From the NCBI GenBank assembly GCA_958367245.1, contig CATXEA010000004.1, positions 62,001 to 126,000 of the forward strand: a stretch of DNA of 64,000 nucleotides, written 5' to 3'. Below the pieces are notes generated by a model. The model had not been told where the DNA came from and searched no databases. It saw nothing but the letters and a program-made list of their open reading frames with translations. The translations under genes and the position numbers were made by a program. Source of the DNA: an uncultured Blautia sp. (GTDB taxonomy: Bacteria; Bacillota; Clostridia; Lachnospirales; Lachnospiraceae). Below, piece after piece: positions 54,292-62,980 of this stretch (its first letter is position 1; each line of letters opens with the position of its first letter).

Positions 54292-54645
54292 ATGAGAGAT
54301 GTATACAGCTTAATCAGAAAACTTGGGGCAACCTCAAAATACAAAGGGTATTATTTTGTGGCAGAGGCGATCAAGGTATCTATGGAACTTGAGGAACGGC
54401 CGATTAAGGTGACGAAGGATGTATATCCCGTTCTGGCTAAACGGTTTAAATCTACTCCGTCAAATATCGAGCATAACATCAGGACCCTGGTGAACATCTG
54501 CTGGATGTCACACAGGGATGTAATGGAAGAAATAGCAGGGTATACGCTTGAATACAGACCGACAAACAGTGAGTTTCTGGATATTCTCGTCTATTATCTC
54601 TGCCGTATGCAGGAGGGGCGCCAGCAGCAGTACATGGTACATTGA
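54292..54645 (+). CDS. stand-alone Spo0A C-terminal DNA-binding domain protein
   Basis: 117 residues. LIRKLGATSKYKGYYFVAEAIKVSMELEERPIKVTKDVYPVLAKRF, TPSNIEHNIRTLVNICWM and EEIAGYTLEYRPTNSEFLDIL match the effector domain of the sporulation regulator Spo0A, including its recognition helix region. The receiver domain is absent, and no frame upstream encodes one, so it is not phosphorylation-controlled in the usual way. It may bind 0A-box-like DNA constitutively. Start ATG 54292 behind CAGGGAGGAATATGA. Confidence 0.88.
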   Translation: MRDVYSLIRKLGATSKYKGYYFVAEAIKVSMELEERPIKVTKDVYPVLAKRFKSTPSNIEHNIRTLVNICWMSHRDVMEEIAGYTLEYRPTNSEFLDILVYYLCRMQEGRQQQYMVH

Positions 54646-54659
54646 CGGCGTACACGGGA

Positions 54660-55163
54660 TTACATCTGTTCAAAAGAGATTCCGTGTTTGCGCAGGAAAT
54701 CAGAGATAACGCTGTCCCAGAGCTGCTCAGGGCGTTTGTCAGGCATGAAAGACCGGAAAGAAAGACCGGTGGTACACAGAAGCGCTTTGTTTTTATATTG
54801 AAGGTTCAGATAGAGGCCGCCTAATGCATCGGAAGAAAAATCCGGGATAGTCTGTTCCAGCATAACCTGCATTTTTTTGAGCGGGAGGCGGAAAACGATT
54901 TTGAAGCTGACAGGCGTTCTTTTTCCCCGGATAACGGAGAAACAGAAAGGTTTCACATCCTGCCATAAGGAGTATTCCATAGCGTTTTCGGTGAAGGCTT
55001 CCAGAGTGTCTGTGTCAAAAAAATCTTTTTGCAGTTTACCGTCAATAGTAAAGGTATTAAAAGTAACAATAGAGGCTTCAATCAGGGAAAAATGATCAAA
55101 GGTTTCTCCTATGAGAAGCTGGTTCATAAAATCTTTTATATCAGTGACAGATAAAGCGAGCAT
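54660..55163 (-). CDS. DUF5721 family protein
   Basis: 167 residues. LALSVTDIKDFMNQLLIGETFDHFSLIEASIVTFNTFTIDGKL and the aromatic W-Q-D segment are those of DUF5721, seen mainly in Lachnospiraceae. Function is unknown. No signal peptide or membrane helix. Convergent with the Spo0A-domain gene, with only 14 bases between stops. GAGAGGAGACATTTC lies before the ATG. Confidence 0.75.
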   Translation of the reverse strand: MLALSVTDIKDFMNQLLIGETFDHFSLIEASIVTFNTFTIDGKLQKDFFDTDTLEAFTENAMEYSLWQDVKPFCFSVIRGKRTPVSFKIVFRLPLKKMQVMLEQTIPDFSSDALGGLYLNLQYKNKALLCTTGLSFRSFMPDKRPEQLWDSVISDFLRKHGISFEQM

Positions 55164-55321
55164 AGCGAAATGTCTCCTCTCAGTCTTTTTTTATCATTAT
55201 ATAGGATGAACGAAAAAAAGAACAGAGTTTTTGCGGAAAAAGCCTTTTCAAAAAAGAATCTATATGATAATATATATCTGGTATTCATTACTACATATAA
55301 TGGAAAAGAGGACGATATAAT

Positions 55322-56161
55322 TTGGAATATAAGATTGTAATAGATAGCTGCGGCGAATTATTAGAAAAATGGAAAGGCGATGAACGCTTTGAATCCGTAC
55401 CCCTGACACTGACAGTAGGGGAGGAACATATTATAGATGACGAAACTTTTGACCAGGCATCTTTCTTAAAGAAGATTGCAGATTGTCCGGAATGTCCGAA
55501 ATCTGCCTGTCCGTCACCGGAGCGTTATATGAAGGCATTTACATGTGAGGCAGACCATGTTTACTGCGTTACCCTTTCAGCAGAACTGAGCGGTTCATTC
55601 AACAGCGCTGTTCTGGGCAGAGACCTTCTTCTGGAAGATTATCCGGAAAAAAAGATTCATATTTTTAATTCAAGGTCTGCATCCGTTGGACAGACTCTCA
55701 TTGCCATGAAAATTCAGGAATGCGAAGAGGCAGGAATGGATTTTGAGACAGTGGTAGAAACAGTGGAAGCTTATATTGAAGATCAGAACACGTTCTTTGT
55801 TCTTGAGAATCTGGAAACCTTAAGAAAGAACGGAAGACTGAGCAAGACGAAGGCGCTGGTTGCGTCTGCCCTGAAGATTAAACCTGTTATGGGAGCTACT
55901 CCGGAGGGGACGATTTGTCAGCTCGATCAGGCGCGCGGTATGAATAAAGCGCTTATTAAGATGGTGGATTATATTATGGAGAAGACTGTGGACAGTGAGA
56001 AAAAGGTTCTCGCCATCAGTCACTGCAATTGTCCGTCCCGCGCAGAGGTTCTTAAGAGCGCACTTCAGGAAAAAATGAAACTGAAAGACATTATAATTCA
56101 GGATACGGCAGGCGTGAGCACCATGTATGCAAACGACGGCGGTATTATTGTCTGCGTTTAA
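55322..56161 (+). CDS. DegV family fatty-acid-binding protein
   Basis: 279 residues, TTG start behind AAAGAGGAC. KIVIDSCGEL at the start, VTLSAELSGSFNSAVLGRDL in the middle and RKNGRLSKTKALVASALKIKPVMGATPEGTI plus ISHCNCPSRAEVLKSAL later mark the DegV (FakB-like) fold, which binds a fatty acid for the kinase FakA. No FakA is in the window. An SxSG-type lipid-binding pocket (SAELSGSF) is visible. Confidence 0.9.
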   Translation: MEYKIVIDSCGELLEKWKGDERFESVPLTLTVGEEHIIDDETFDQASFLKKIADCPECPKSACPSPERYMKAFTCEADHVYCVTLSAELSGSFNSAVLGRDLLLEDYPEKKIHIFNSRSASVGQTLIAMKIQECEEAGMDFETVVETVEAYIEDQNTFFVLENLETLRKNGRLSKTKALVASALKIKPVMGATPEGTICQLDQARGMNKALIKMVDYIMEKTVDSEKKVLAISHCNCPSRAEVLKSALQEKMKLKDIIIQDTAGVSTMYANDGGIIVCV

Positions 56162-56230
56162 GCGACTCTTTCCTTTTGGATAAAAATGTGCTATAATACG
56201 AAAATACTTGAATTCTAAAGGAGAGAGACC

Positions 56231-56527
56231 ATGAGCCAGAAGAAAGTTGATGCTTATAAAAAAGAAAAAGCGAACCGCAGCCAGATTATCAAAAGAGAAA
56301 AAAGAATTCTTATGCTTGAGAAAATCATCGGTATAGCGGTTTGTCTGCTGGTTGTTGTGTGGATCGGATTTTCTGTTTACAGTAAGGCAACGGATAAGGC
56401 GGCATCTGTAACAAAAGAGACCGTTCTTGATACTACAGCTCTTGACGAGTACACGGCAGGAATCAATTCTGACGAAACTGCTGAGGAAGAGAGCGTCGAA
56501 GAGGATGCGGAAGAAGCAACAGAATAA
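56231..56527 (+). CDS. small membrane protein, basic head and acidic tail
   Basis: 98 residues. A strongly basic first 30 residues (KKEKANRSQIIKREKR), one membrane helix at about 33-55 (IIGIAVCLLVVVWIGFSVYS), then an extracytoplasmic tail that is serine-, threonine- and Glu-rich. AAAGGAGAGAG precedes the ATG. No family recognised. It ends 48 bases before a bidirectional terminator. Confidence 0.75.
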   Translation: MSQKKVDAYKKEKANRSQIIKREKRILMLEKIIGIAVCLLVVVWIGFSVYSKATDKAASVTKETVLDTTALDEYTAGINSDETAEEESVEEDAEEATE

Positions 56528-56575
56528 AGGGCTGTGAAAGCATTTGCATGAAGCAGATAAGGTAAATGGAACAGC

Positions 56576-56608
56576 AAAAAATCCCCGGATATTTTCCGGG
56601 GATTTTTT
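56576..56608. terminator. bidirectional terminator before the cold-shock gene
   Basis: Perfect 13-base stem AAAAAATCCCCGG/CCGGGGATTTTTT with a 7-base loop. Serves both the plus gene at 56231 and the minus gene at 56857. Confidence 0.92.
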
Positions 56609-56656
56609 GGGTTAATGCATAATAAAGTCTGTATTCAGACCGTTACAAAATGACAA

Positions 56657-56857
56657 TTAGCATTTTGTTACGTTAGCTGCCTGCATTCCACGTGCGCCTT
56701 CTGTTAAGTCGTATGTTACAGCCTGACCTTCTTCAAGGGATTTGAATCCTTCACCGTTGATAGCGGAGAAATGTACGAATACGTCTGCTCCGTCCTCACC
56801 TGTGATAAATCCGTAACCTTTTTCTGCGTTGAACCATTTTACAGTTCCCTTGTTCAT
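56657..56857 (-). CDS. cold-shock protein (CspA family)
   Basis: 66 residues, a single cold-shock OB-fold. TVKWFNAEKGYGFI and DVFVHFSAI carry the RNP1 and RNP2 RNA-binding motifs. It unwinds RNA structure at low temperature. GGAGGTAACACGAA precedes the ATG. Long AT-rich leader of about 140 bases behind a consensus promoter, the layout of cold-regulated csp genes. Confidence 0.96.
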   Translation of the reverse strand: MNKGTVKWFNAEKGYGFITGEDGADVFVHFSAINGEGFKSLEEGQAVTYDLTEGARGMQAANVTKC

Positions 56858-56900
56858 TTCGTGTTACCTCCATAAAAAATAAAAAGTTAAAAAGCTTTTT

Positions 56901-56922
56901 CTGGCGATAAAAAAATCACCAG
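56901..56922 (-). promoter_or_regulatory. hairpin in the cold-shock gene leader
   Basis: CTGGTGAT/ATCGCCAG (minus strand; 7 pairs and one G-U, T-rich loop), about 30 bases upstream of the SD. Could be a temperature-responsive leader element. Confidence 0.5.
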
Positions 56923-57003
56923 ATTTTACAGACTATATCATGTAAAAATATAATCTCTAAAAACTAGTGATTTTACATTAAATAATCTTTTAAAGATGTT
57001 ATG

Positions 57004-57032
57004 ATTATATATCCTGCATCTTTCCATGTCAA
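57004..57032 (-). promoter_or_regulatory. consensus sigma-A promoter of the cold-shock gene
   Basis: Minus strand TTGACA (57032-57027), 17 bases, TATAAT (57009-57004). Both boxes are perfect. Confidence 0.85.
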
Positions 57033-57168
57033 GCATAAATGTAAATATTGGCAAAGATTTTGTGCCCTGTGCAAAGCAATATTTCTGAAGTCCTGACAAA
57101 AAAAGACTTTATTAAATCTTGGTTATCGTGTATGATATACAATAGGAAAAAAGAAGGGAGATATAAGC

Positions 57169-58455
57169 ATGGGTATTCTGATTCGCGGCGGACGCATCGT
57201 AGATGCGGCGACGGACACTGATAAAAAAGCGGACATCTATCTGGAAGACGGAGTAATCGCTGAAATAGGTGAAAAACTTGCTCCGAAAGATAAAAATGAC
57301 AGAGTAATCGATGCAAAAGGCTGCCTGGTACTTCCGGGACTGATTGATTTGCATGTGCATTTCAGAGATCCGGGACAGACACATAAAGAAGATATAGAAA
57401 CAGGTTCAAAGGCGGCGGCAAGAGGCGGTGTGACCACCGTGGTGGCAATGCCGAATACAACACCGGTTATCGACAGCCCTGACCGTGTAAATTACGTACA
57501 CAATAAGGCTGCGCAGGTATCCGGTATACACGTACTCCAGTCAGGAGCGATCACAACAGGAGAAAAGGGAGAAGAACTGGCGGATATTGAAGGAATGGTT
57601 AAGGCGGGGATTCCGGCGCTTTCCGAAGACGGCAAGTCTGTAATGAACAGTAAGCTCTGTCAGCAGGCAATGAAGATTGCTGCGAAATATGATCTGCCGA
57701 TTTTTGCCCACTGTGAAGACATAGATCTTCGCGGAAACGGCTGTATGAATGAAGATGAGAACGCAGAGAGGCTTGGACTTCCCGGAATCTGCAATGCCAC
57801 AGAGGATGTAATTGCAGCGAGGGACATTCTTCTTGCGAGAGAGAACAAAGCGCGCCTCCATCTTTGTCACTGCTCTACCAAAGGAGTTGCAGAGATGATG
57901 GAAGTGATTCGCGAACAGGGAATTAAAAATATCACGGCAGAGGTCTGCCCGCATCATTTTATCCTTACATCCGACGACATTAAGAGAGACGATCCAAATT
58001 ATAAGATGAATCCGCCTCTTCGAAAGAAAGAGGATGTGGAAGCGCTGATTCAGGGGCTGAAGGACGGTTCTTTCCAGGTCATCAGTACAGACCATGCTCC
58101 TCATGCTGCAAAGGATAAAACAGGCTCCATGCGCACGGCGGCTTTTGGTATTGTGGGGATTGAGACAAGCTTTGCTCTTACCTACACAGCCCTTGTGGAA
58201 ACAGGAATCCTGACAATGAAGCAGCTTGTGGAAAAAATGAGCTGGAATCCGGCGCAGATTCTCGGTCTTGAATGCGGAACCCTGCAGGAAGGACATCCGG
58301 CAGATGTGATCGTTGTTGATACAGAGCAGGAATATACGATTAATAAAGATGAATTTGTATCCAAAGGGAAAAATACGCCGTTTGACGGCTGGAAAGTAAA
58401 GGGAAAAGTTCTCTGCACTATCTGCGACGGAAAAATCGTATATCAGGATAAATGA
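57169..58455 (+). CDS. pyrC: dihydroorotase
   Basis: 428 residues, class I type. PGLIDLHVHFRDPGQTHKEDIETG contains the metal-ligand histidines; HCEDIDL, HLCHCSTKG and STDHAPHAAKDK carry further ligands and the catalytic Asp. Makes dihydroorotate from carbamoyl aspartate in pyrimidine synthesis. GAAGGGAG precedes the ATG. First gene of a pyrC-F-K-D operon. No PyrR-type attenuator is visible in the ~135-base upstream gap; a promoter could not be placed with confidence. Confidence 0.97.
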   Translation: MGILIRGGRIVDAATDTDKKADIYLEDGVIAEIGEKLAPKDKNDRVIDAKGCLVLPGLIDLHVHFRDPGQTHKEDIETGSKAAARGGVTTVVAMPNTTPVIDSPDRVNYVHNKAAQVSGIHVLQSGAITTGEKGEELADIEGMVKAGIPALSEDGKSVMNSKLCQQAMKIAAKYDLPIFAHCEDIDLRGNGCMNEDENAERLGLPGICNATEDVIAARDILLARENKARLHLCHCSTKGVAEMMEVIREQGIKNITAEVCPHHFILTSDDIKRDDPNYKMNPPLRKKEDVEALIQGLKDGSFQVISTDHAPHAAKDKTGSMRTAAFGIVGIETSFALTYTALVETGILTMKQLVEKMSWNPAQILGLECGTLQEGHPADVIVVDTEQEYTINKDEFVSKGKNTPFDGWKVKGKVLCTICDGKIVYQDK

Positions 58456-58485
58456 TTTGAAAATTAACACTCAGGAGGAAATACC

Positions 58486-59412
58486 ATGATTAATAAACTG
58501 ATTGAAAAAATCCAGAAAACAAACGCGCCTATCGTAGTAGGTCTTGACCCGATGATGAACTACATTCCGAAACACATTCAGGAAAAAGCTTTTGCAGAAT
58601 TCGGCGAGACTCTGGAGGGAGCTGCAGAGGCGATTTGGCAGTATAATAAAGGCATCGTAGATGCAACACACGATCTGATTCCGGCTGTGAAGCCTCAGAT
58701 TGCCATGTATGAACAGTTCGGGATTCCGGGACTTGTGGCATATAAAAGAACAGTAGATTACTGTAAGGAGAAAGGTCTTGTGGTAATCGGTGACATCAAA
58801 CGTGGTGATATCGGCTCCACATCTGCTGCATATGCAGTTGGTCACCTTGGCAAAGTTCAGGTAGGAAGCAAAACATATGCAGGCTTTGATGAAGATTTCG
58901 CTACAGTAAACCCATACCTTGGTTCTGACGGTGTGAAACCGTTCATCGAAGTATGTAAAGAAGAAAACAAAGGCCTTTTTATTCTTGTAAAGACTTCCAA
59001 CCCGTCCAGCGGTGAATTCCAGGACAGAATCATTGAGGGACGCCCTCTTTATGAGTGGGTCGGAGAAAAGGTTGCCGAGTGGGGCGAAGAGCATATGGGT
59101 AATGGATACAGCTATATCGGCGCTGTTGTTGGCGCAACTTATCCGGAAATGGGTAAGGTTCTCCGCAAGATTATGCCGAAAACCTTTATCCTTGTACCGG
59201 GCTACGGCGCGCAGGGCGGTAAAGGAGCAGACCTTGTTCACTTTTTTAATGAAGACGGACTGGGCGCAATCGTAAATTCCTCCCGCGGAATCATTGCAGC
59301 TTACAAACAGGAGAAATATGCTAAATTCGGAGAACTTAATTATGCAGACGCTTCCCGCGCAGCAGTGGAAGATATGATCGCGGATATCAGCGGCGCCCTG
59401 AACAGACGCTAG
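58486..59412 (+). CDS. pyrF: orotidine 5'-phosphate decarboxylase, long type
   Basis: 308 residues, longer than the E. coli enzyme and typical of clostridial type-2 PyrF. Catalytic stretch GDIKRGDIGSTSAAYA with the Lys/Asp tetrad; phosphate-binding GYGAQGGKGADLVHFF and NSSRGI near the end. Makes UMP from OMP. CAGGAGGAAA precedes the ATG, 30 bases after pyrC. Confidence 0.97.
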   Translation: MINKLIEKIQKTNAPIVVGLDPMMNYIPKHIQEKAFAEFGETLEGAAEAIWQYNKGIVDATHDLIPAVKPQIAMYEQFGIPGLVAYKRTVDYCKEKGLVVIGDIKRGDIGSTSAAYAVGHLGKVQVGSKTYAGFDEDFATVNPYLGSDGVKPFIEVCKEENKGLFILVKTSNPSSGEFQDRIIEGRPLYEWVGEKVAEWGEEHMGNGYSYIGAVVGATYPEMGKVLRKIMPKTFILVPGYGAQGGKGADLVHFFNEDGLGAIVNSSRGIIAAYKQEKYAKFGELNYADASRAAVEDMIADISGALNRR

Positions 59413-59421
59413 GAGGAAGCT

Positions 59422-60204
59422 ATGAGCGAAAAGACAAAAGAAATTTGCAAAATTGTAAGTCAGGAGTGCATCGGTACAGATATTTACAGCCTGTGGCTCC
59501 AGACAGATAAAATTGCGGCAAACGCAAGACCGGGACAGTTTGTTTCTCTTTATTCCAGAGATGGAAGCAAGCTTCTTCCCCGTCCGATCAGTCTCTGTGA
59601 GATTGATAAGGAGAATGGAAGAATCCGCGTAGTTTACAGAGTAACAGGCAAGGATACCGGAACAGAAGAATTTTCCCGTCTTCATAAAGGCGTGGGAATT
59701 GAGACAATGGGACCTCTGGGAAACGGATTCCCTCTTGATGAAGTAAAAGGGAAAAAAGTATTTCTCATGGGCGGCGGAATCGGAATTCCTCCAATGCTTG
59801 AAACTGCTAAGGAACTGGATGCGGAAGCAACTATGGTTCTTGGCTACAGAGACGAGCTTTTCCTGAATGAAGAGTTCGAAAAGTATGGTAAAGTTTATGT
59901 GGCGACCGAGGACGGAAGCGCAGGAACAAAAGGAAATGTCATGGATGCTATCCGTGAGAACAATCTGGAAGCAGATGCGATTTTTGCCTGTGGTCCGGCT
60001 CCTATGCTTCGTGCGATCAAGGCTTATGCTCTTGAGAAAAATATTCCCTGCTGGGTTTCCATGGAAGAGCGTATGGCATGCGGCGTAGGCGCCTGTCTTG
60101 CCTGCGTATGTAAGTCCAAAGAAGTAGACCATCATTCCCATGTACACAACAAGCGTGTGTGCAAGGATGGTCCTGTATTCCTGAGTACGGAGGTGGAAAT
60201 CTGA
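59422..60204 (+). CDS. pyrK: dihydroorotate dehydrogenase electron transfer subunit
   Basis: 260 residues. FAD-binding LPRPISLCEID and MGGGIGIPPMLETAKEL for NAD, then C-terminal [2Fe-2S] ligands in MACGVGACLACVCKS and a later CKDGPVF. It passes electrons from dihydroorotate to NAD, forming a complex with PyrD type 1B. AGGAGGAAGC upstream. Shares one base with the pyrD start. Confidence 0.97.
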   Translation: MSEKTKEICKIVSQECIGTDIYSLWLQTDKIAANARPGQFVSLYSRDGSKLLPRPISLCEIDKENGRIRVVYRVTGKDTGTEEFSRLHKGVGIETMGPLGNGFPLDEVKGKKVFLMGGGIGIPPMLETAKELDAEATMVLGYRDELFLNEEFEKYGKVYVATEDGSAGTKGNVMDAIRENNLEADAIFACGPAPMLRAIKAYALEKNIPCWVSMEERMACGVGACLACVCKSKEVDHHSHVHNKRVCKDGPVFLSTEVEI

Positions 60205-61106
60205 TGAATATGAGCGTAAATATCGCCGGTGTGGAATGGAAGAATCCGGTGACAGTTGCTTCCGGTACTTTCGGCTCCGGTGCGGAATACTGTGAATTTG
60301 TGGATTTGAACAAGCTGGGCGCAGTGACAACCAAGGGTGTTGCCAATGTACCGTGGGAGGGAAATGCAACTCCCCGTATTGCAGAGGTGAAATCCGGTAT
60401 GATGAACGCCATTGGTCTTCAGAATCCCGGAATTGATGTTTTTTGTGAAAGGGACATTCCGTTCCTTCAGAAATATGATACGAATATTATTGTAAATGTG
60501 TGCGGTCATGCGCCGGAAGAATATCTGGCAGTGGTGGAGCGTCTTGCTGATCAGCCCATCGACATGATGGAAATCAATATTTCCTGCCCCAATGTCAATG
60601 CGAATTTCCTAGCCTTTGGTCAGGACCCGAAGCATGTGGAGGAGCTGACAAAGGAAATCAAAAAAATCGCGAAGCAGCCTGTGATTATGAAGCTGACGCC
60701 AAATGTAACAGACATTGCCGAGATTGCAAGAGCTGCGGAAGCTGGCGGTGCAGATGCGGTTTCCCTTATCAATACTCTGACAGGCATGAAGATTGATGTC
60801 AACCGCAGAACTTTTGCTCTTGCAAACCGTACAGGCGGTGTTTCCGGTCCCTGTGTGAAGCCGGTAGCAGTCCGCATGGTATATCAGGTAGCGAATGCGG
60901 TGAAGATTCCGATTATCGGAATGGGAGGAATCGAGAAAGCAGAGGACGCGCTGGAATTTATTATGGCAGGCGCGACAGCCGTATCTGTGGGAACAGCGAA
61001 TTTCTACAATCCGTGTACCACTCTGGATGTGATCAATGGAATTGAAGATTATATGATCAGAAATAAAATCGAAGACATCCATGAACTCATCGGATGCGTG
61101 AGATAA
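60204..61106 (+). CDS. pyrD: dihydroorotate dehydrogenase, class 1B catalytic subunit
   Basis: 300 residues. MEINISCPNVNANFLAFGQDP contains the catalytic cysteine of class 1B enzymes; VASGTFGSGAEY at the start and IIGMGGIEKAEDALEFIMAGATAVSVGTA hold FMN. The ATG at 60204 overlaps the pyrK stop (TGATG), with GGAGGTGG upstream. Produces orotate in the cytoplasm. Last gene of the operon. Confidence 0.97.
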   Translation: MNMSVNIAGVEWKNPVTVASGTFGSGAEYCEFVDLNKLGAVTTKGVANVPWEGNATPRIAEVKSGMMNAIGLQNPGIDVFCERDIPFLQKYDTNIIVNVCGHAPEEYLAVVERLADQPIDMMEINISCPNVNANFLAFGQDPKHVEELTKEIKKIAKQPVIMKLTPNVTDIAEIARAAEAGGADAVSLINTLTGMKIDVNRRTFALANRTGGVSGPCVKPVAVRMVYQVANAVKIPIIGMGGIEKAEDALEFIMAGATAVSVGTANFYNPCTTLDVINGIEDYMIRNKIEDIHELIGCVR

Positions 61107-61131
61107 ACAGAATGTCTGCAGAGCATTCCAT

Positions 61132-61171
61132 AAAAAAACTCCGAAAACAATCAGGTTTTCGGAGTTTTTTT
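61132..61171. terminator. bidirectional terminator between pyrD and the AraC gene
   Basis: Seventeen-base stem AAAAAAACTCCGAAAAC paired with GTTTTCGGAGTTTTTTT, 6-base loop. The AraC stop codon is in the loop. Confidence 0.93.
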
Positions 61172-61999
61172 GTGGAGCTTTCGGTAAGCGAGGGCGCTCA
61201 TGCCGCAGGCTTTCTGAAAACTCTGGGAAAAATAACTCTGGGAGGAGAAGCCGGATAGTCTTGCAATGTCGGAAATCCGGTAATCTGTATTTTCCAGAAG
61301 GTTTTTGCATATTTCAATCCGCCGGTTGTTCAGATATTGAATCGGGGGAACGCCATAATAATTGGTGAATTTATGAGTCAGGTAATATTTGTTCAGGTGG
61401 CTGAGTCTTGACAGTGTGTCGAGGGTAATTTCCTCGTTGTAATTGGAGTCGAGGTAATTTCGTATCATTTCGCATTCACTGGAAGGCTGTCTGGAGGCGG
61501 TAATTGCCATAACGGAACCTGTGAGGCGGTTAAGCTGGATGACAAGGCACTCCAGCATATGCTGGCAAACTTCTTCATAGCCGTCCGCCTTTTGGGAGAG
61601 CTCATGAAGAAGTGTGTAGAAATAAAAATAAAAGTCAGGGTATTTGTTCTTGCAGTTCAGAATCCGGAAATTTTTGTGGTCAGGAAAAGAAAATCCAATG
61701 CCGTCAATGCCCACTGTATAATAGCTTAAAGGAGATTTTTCGCTTGAAAATTCCGTATGGTTTACGTGGGGATTGATGAGAATCAGTTGGTTTTTGGTAA
61801 TGGGATACAGGGAATCATCCATCAGAAAATCACCTTTTCCGTCTTTTACATAAATAAGCTCTGTAAAATAATGAGAGTGGCGGATATTTTTCCATTCTCC
61901 CTCATCCCGTGAAGAGGAAGCCTCTACAAGGATAGCCTTGTTTGGCTGCTCCCTGTGCGCATCGCTGGGAGCGCAGAAATTAAAAGTAATCGTACCCAT
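61151..61999 (-). CDS. AraC family transcriptional regulator with cupin sensor
   Basis: 282 residues from the ATG at 61999 (GGAAGGAAC upstream); a longer frame lacks a ribosome site. N-terminal cupin-like sensor (HSHYFTELIYVKDGKGDFLMDDSLYPITKNQLILINPHVNHTEF) and a C-terminal AraC double HTH (ITLDTLSRLSHLNKYYLTHKFTNYYGVPPIQYLNNRRI, YRISDIARLSGFSSQSYFSQSFQKACGMSALAYRK). Such proteins usually sense a small carbon compound. It lies between pyrD and pyrE, divergent from pyrE; a link to pyrimidine genes is not shown. Confidence 0.92.
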   Translation of the reverse strand: MGTITFNFCAPSDAHREQPNKAILVEASSSRDEGEWKNIRHSHYFTELIYVKDGKGDFLMDDSLYPITKNQLILINPHVNHTEFSSEKSPLSYYTVGIDGIGFSFPDHKNFRILNCKNKYPDFYFYFYTLLHELSQKADGYEEVCQHMLECLVIQLNRLTGSVMAITASRQPSSECEMIRNYLDSNYNEEITLDTLSRLSHLNKYYLTHKFTNYYGVPPIQYLNNRRIEICKNLLENTDYRISDIARLSGFSSQSYFSQSFQKACGMSALAYRKLHKKTPKT

Positions 62000-62041
62000 A
62001 AAAAGTTCCTTCCAAAAATAAAGTAGGATTTGCGTATTTTC

Positions 62042-62070
62042 ACAATACCATACAGGGGGAGAAATAGCAA
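62042..62070 (-). promoter_or_regulatory. promoter of the AraC gene
   Basis: Minus strand TTGCTA (62070-62065), 17 bases, TATTGT (62047-62042). Confidence 0.55.
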
Positions 62071-62111
62071 TAAAATTACAGCATAAAGCAAAAAGGCAGA
62101 CGAAAATCCCG

Positions 62112-62140
62112 TTGTTATTTCTTTCTGTGTATGATAAAAT
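62112..62140 (+). promoter_or_regulatory. promoter of pyrE
   Basis: TTGTTA (62112-62117), 17 bases, TAAAAT (62135-62140). Leaves a leader of about 120 bases without an obvious attenuator. The AraC promoter lies 42 bases away, back to back. Confidence 0.6.
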
Positions 62141-62267
62141 ATAAAAAGGTATGTAATTGCAGAAATGCATATAAGGAGATAGCACTTCACAGCGTGTATT
62201 GTCTTCGTTTTACTGAAATTTATGGAAAAATAAACGAAAAATATTATTTTACAGGAGGAATTCAGAT

Positions 62268-62948
62268 ATGGAACAGTATAAACAGGAATTTATTGAATTT
62301 ATGGTTGAAAGCGATGTTCTGAAATTTGGTGAATTTACTTTAAAGAGTGGTCGTAAATCCCCGTTCTTTATGAACGCAGGCGCTTATGTGACTGGTTCTC
62401 AGTTAAAGAAACTGGGCGAATACTATGCGAAAGCAATCCATAATACTTATGGAGATGATTTCGACGTATTATTCGGACCTGCTTATAAGGGAATCCCCCT
62501 TGGCGTAGTGACAGCAATCGCTTACAGTGAATTGTACGGTAAAGAGGTTCGTTACTGCTCTGACCGTAAAGAAGAGAAAGATCACGGAGCAGACAAGGGA
62601 AGCTTTCTTGGAAGTAAATTAAAAGACGGCGACCGCGTAATTATGATCGAGGACGTTACCACTTCCGGTAAATCTATGGAAGAGACCGTTCCGAAAGTAA
62701 AAAATGCAGCAGATGTAACCATCGTCGGACTTATGGTTTCCCTGAACCGTATGGAAGTCGGCAAGGGCGGAGAGAAATGTGCGCTTGACGAGGTAAAGGA
62801 GCTTTACGGATTTGATACAGCGGCAATCGTATCTATGGATGAGGTGGTAGAATACCTCTATAACAGAGAGTGCCAGGGAAGAGTCATTATTGACGATACC
62901 TTAAAGGCAGCCATTGATGCATATTACCAGCAGTATGGCGTAAAATAA
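62268..62948 (+). CDS. pyrE: orotate phosphoribosyltransferase
   Basis: 226 residues. FGEFTLKSGRKSPFFMNAG at the N-terminus, FGPAYKGIPLGVVTAIAYSELYG, and the PRPP loop VIMIEDVTTSGKSMEE. Converts orotate and PRPP to OMP, between PyrD and PyrF. CAGGAGGAATT precedes the ATG. Transcribed separately from pyrC-F-K-D, from its own promoter. Confidence 0.97.
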   Translation: MEQYKQEFIEFMVESDVLKFGEFTLKSGRKSPFFMNAGAYVTGSQLKKLGEYYAKAIHNTYGDDFDVLFGPAYKGIPLGVVTAIAYSELYGKEVRYCSDRKEEKDHGADKGSFLGSKLKDGDRVIMIEDVTTSGKSMEETVPKVKNAADVTIVGLMVSLNRMEVGKGGEKCALDEVKELYGFDTAAIVSMDEVVEYLYNRECQGRVIIDDTLKAAIDAYYQQYGVK

Positions 62949-62980
62949 AAGAGCATGGCAAAGCTTCAGGAGGAATGACT

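Noticed and set aside
57033..57168. PyrR attenuator or riboswitch before pyrC
   Set aside because: No anti-terminator/terminator pair and no T-run hairpin is present in this short gap.
57541..58470. 309-codon minus-strand frame opposite pyrC
   Set aside because: No conserved motif, and pyrC on the plus strand is full length and unmistakable.
58471..60369. 632-codon open frame on the minus strand
   Set aside because: Lies exactly opposite pyrF and pyrK, has cysteine/histidine-rich low-similarity sequence and no ribosome site. It is a shadow of the strong codon bias of the real genes.
62131..62322. 63-codon frame across the pyrE leader
   Set aside because: Overlaps the pyrE start in another frame, no homology, cysteine-rich random composition.
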